DNA from: Nitrincola salilacus
GTDB taxonomy: Bacteria > Pseudomonadota > Gammaproteobacteria > Pseudomonadales > Balneatricaceae
Assembly (NCBI RefSeq): GCF_046271865.1
Contig: NZ_CP176580.1
Location: forward strand, 3,720,001-3,784,000
Reading direction: 5' to 3'
DNA: 64,000 nt
Shown here: in pieces, positions 63,203 to 64,000 of the stretch
How the letters are laid out: every line of letters begins with the position of its first letter
Position numbering within the stretch: the first letter of the stretch is position 1
Notes under the pieces: model-generated
Database searches by the model: none
Seen by the model: the letters and a program-made list of their open reading frames with translations, nothing else
What the model was told of the DNA's origin: nothing
Translations under genes and position numbers: made by a program

Positions 63203-63973
63203 ATGCGATCACCTAAACGTGCAGTGCCAGCCTGCCTGGCACTGACAATTTTATTTACTTACGGATGCAGTCCGCTGCCGCAAAAAGCGGGTTGTCCTGG
63301 CAATATTCCCAGTCTTGAACAAGGAATCGCTGGGCACTCGCACAACGGACGCCCTATCGAGTACACCCGTATCGGTTGCGGTAAACGAACCACCTTGGTC
63401 TATGGCGCCATTCATGGCAATGAGCCCGCGAGCGCTGCATTGGCAGAGTATCTGATCGAGAAACTTGCCTTACTTCCGGAAAGCTGGCGCCATCAAAATC
63501 GAACTATTGTGATCCCGGTTGCCAACCCAGATGGGTTGCTGATCAGATCCCGCGCTAATTCCAGAGGTATCGATCTCAATCGTAACTTTCCAACCCGAAA
63601 CCGTATTGATAACCTTCAGTTCGGTATGCGCGCTTTATCAGAACCCGAATCCCAGACGTTGATAAACATCAAGAAAACCTACCCTCCTGACAGGATTATT
63701 TCCATTCACCAACCTCTGGCCTGTATTGATTATGATGGTCCTGCTGTTCAAATCAGCAGAGCCATGGCACTCCATACCGACCTGCCGATCTGCAGACTCG
63801 GTGCTCGCCCTGGCTCTCATGGCACCTACGCGGGTGTTGAACGTCACATACCTATCGTGACATTTGAAATGAGACCTGAGGATGATCTCCTGAAGCCCAG
63901 TCAGATCTGGACACTGTACGGCAAAGCTATCATGGCAGGCATTACCTACCCGCAAGCACCACCCGATCTTTAA
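63203..63973 (+). CDS. M14-family zinc carboxypeptidase, MpaA-like
   Basis: 256 residues. A hydrophobic N-terminus ends in TYGCS, a likely lipobox. Zinc ligands His and Glu in GAIHGNEP, the NPDGL and RSRANSRGIDLNRNFP substrate-binding motifs, a third zinc His in SIHQPL and the catalytic Glu in TFEMRPEDD are all present, so it should be active. MpaA-type enzymes cleave gamma-D-Glu-diaminopimelate bonds in murein peptides. E. coli MpaA is cytoplasmic; a lipoprotein signal here implies a periplasmic role. Complete, ending 27 bases before the window edge. Confidence 0.85.
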   Translation: MRSPKRAVPACLALTILFTYGCSPLPQKAGCPGNIPSLEQGIAGHSHNGRPIEYTRIGCGKRTTLVYGAIHGNEPASAALAEYLIEKLALLPESWRHQNRTIVIPVANPDGLLIRSRANSRGIDLNRNFPTRNRIDNLQFGMRALSEPESQTLINIKKTYPPDRIISIHQPLACIDYDGPAVQISRAMALHTDLPICRLGARPGSHGTYAGVERHIPIVTFEMRPEDDLLKPSQIWTLYGKAIMAGITYPQAPPDL

Positions 63974-64000
63974 AGAAGTCCAGCATCGGTGTATCCAACT

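Noticed and set aside
1..64000. Insertion sequences, prophage, integrons or CRISPR arrays
   Set aside because: No transposase, integrase, phage or cas gene and no regular spacer array was found; both tRNA clusters lack an adjacent integrase or repeated tRNA 3' end beyond the whole-gene duplications.

Overview
The window is chromosomal DNA of a moderate-GC gammaproteobacterium. Gene order (csrA-lysC-alaS-recX-recA-pncC-mutS-fdxA-rpoS-nlpD-pcm-surE-truD-ftsB-eno-pyrG-tilS-accA-dnaE-rnhB-lpxB-lpxA-fabZ-lpxD-skp-bamA-rseP-cdsA-uppS-frr-pyrH-tsf-rpsB) is close to that of pseudomonads and marine Oceanospirillales-type bacteria. A complete sodium-pumping oxaloacetate decarboxylase operon and a DUF368/PopT lipid-carrier transporter favour a marine or halophilic relative. 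Genus is not resolvable from this sequence alone.

Layout. 1-5.2 kb: end of fumC, then the lysine/diaminopimelate genes dapC, a YffB/ArsC-like gene, dapD and dapE, followed by two small uncharacterised genes. 5.2-7.7 kb: a DMT permease, an unknown small protein, greB, and a tRNA cluster (Lys, Lys, Asn, Ser). 7.8-12.5 kb: an AraC-type regulator divergent from a DUF1302 outer-membrane barrel and a DUF1329 periplasmic protein. 12.5-13.2 kb: the longest gene-free stretch, rich in DnaA-box-like 9-mers with a short 13-bp iteron-like array and a perfect 18-bp hairpin. 13.2-16.7 kb: a peroxiredoxin-glutaredoxin hybrid, an SrmB-like RNA helicase and a class II histone-deacetylase-like hydrolase. 16.7-20.7 kb: amaA-amaB and a divergent LysR gene, matching the pseudomonad pipecolate/D-lysine catabolic locus. 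20.7-24.1 kb: oadGAB. 24.4-34.4 kb: tRNAs (Arg, Arg, Ser), csrA, lysC, alaS, recX, recA with a LexA box, pncC, mutS, fdxA. 34.4-62.2 kb: one long, mostly minus-strand core region: stationary-phase and envelope genes (rpoS, nlpD, popT, pcm, surE, truD, ftsB), central metabolism and replication (eno, pyrG, tilS, accA, dnaE, rnhB), lipid A and outer-membrane assembly (lpxB, lpxA, fabZ, lpxD, skp, bamA, rseP, cdsA, uppS), then frr, pyrH, tsf, rpsB. 62.5-64 kb: an OmpA-like lipoprotein and an M14 zinc carboxypeptidase lipoprotein.

The most notable point is an absence. The isoprenoid MEP-pathway genes ispD and ispF (normally between ftsB and truD) and dxr (normally beside uppS/cdsA/rseP) are all missing from their usual slots, and the flanking genes are joined by tight junctions. 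Either they have moved together or this lineage makes isoprenoids another way. The second point is the DnaA-box-rich non-coding region near 12.6-13.1 kb. No insertion sequences, prophage genes or CRISPR arrays were seen.
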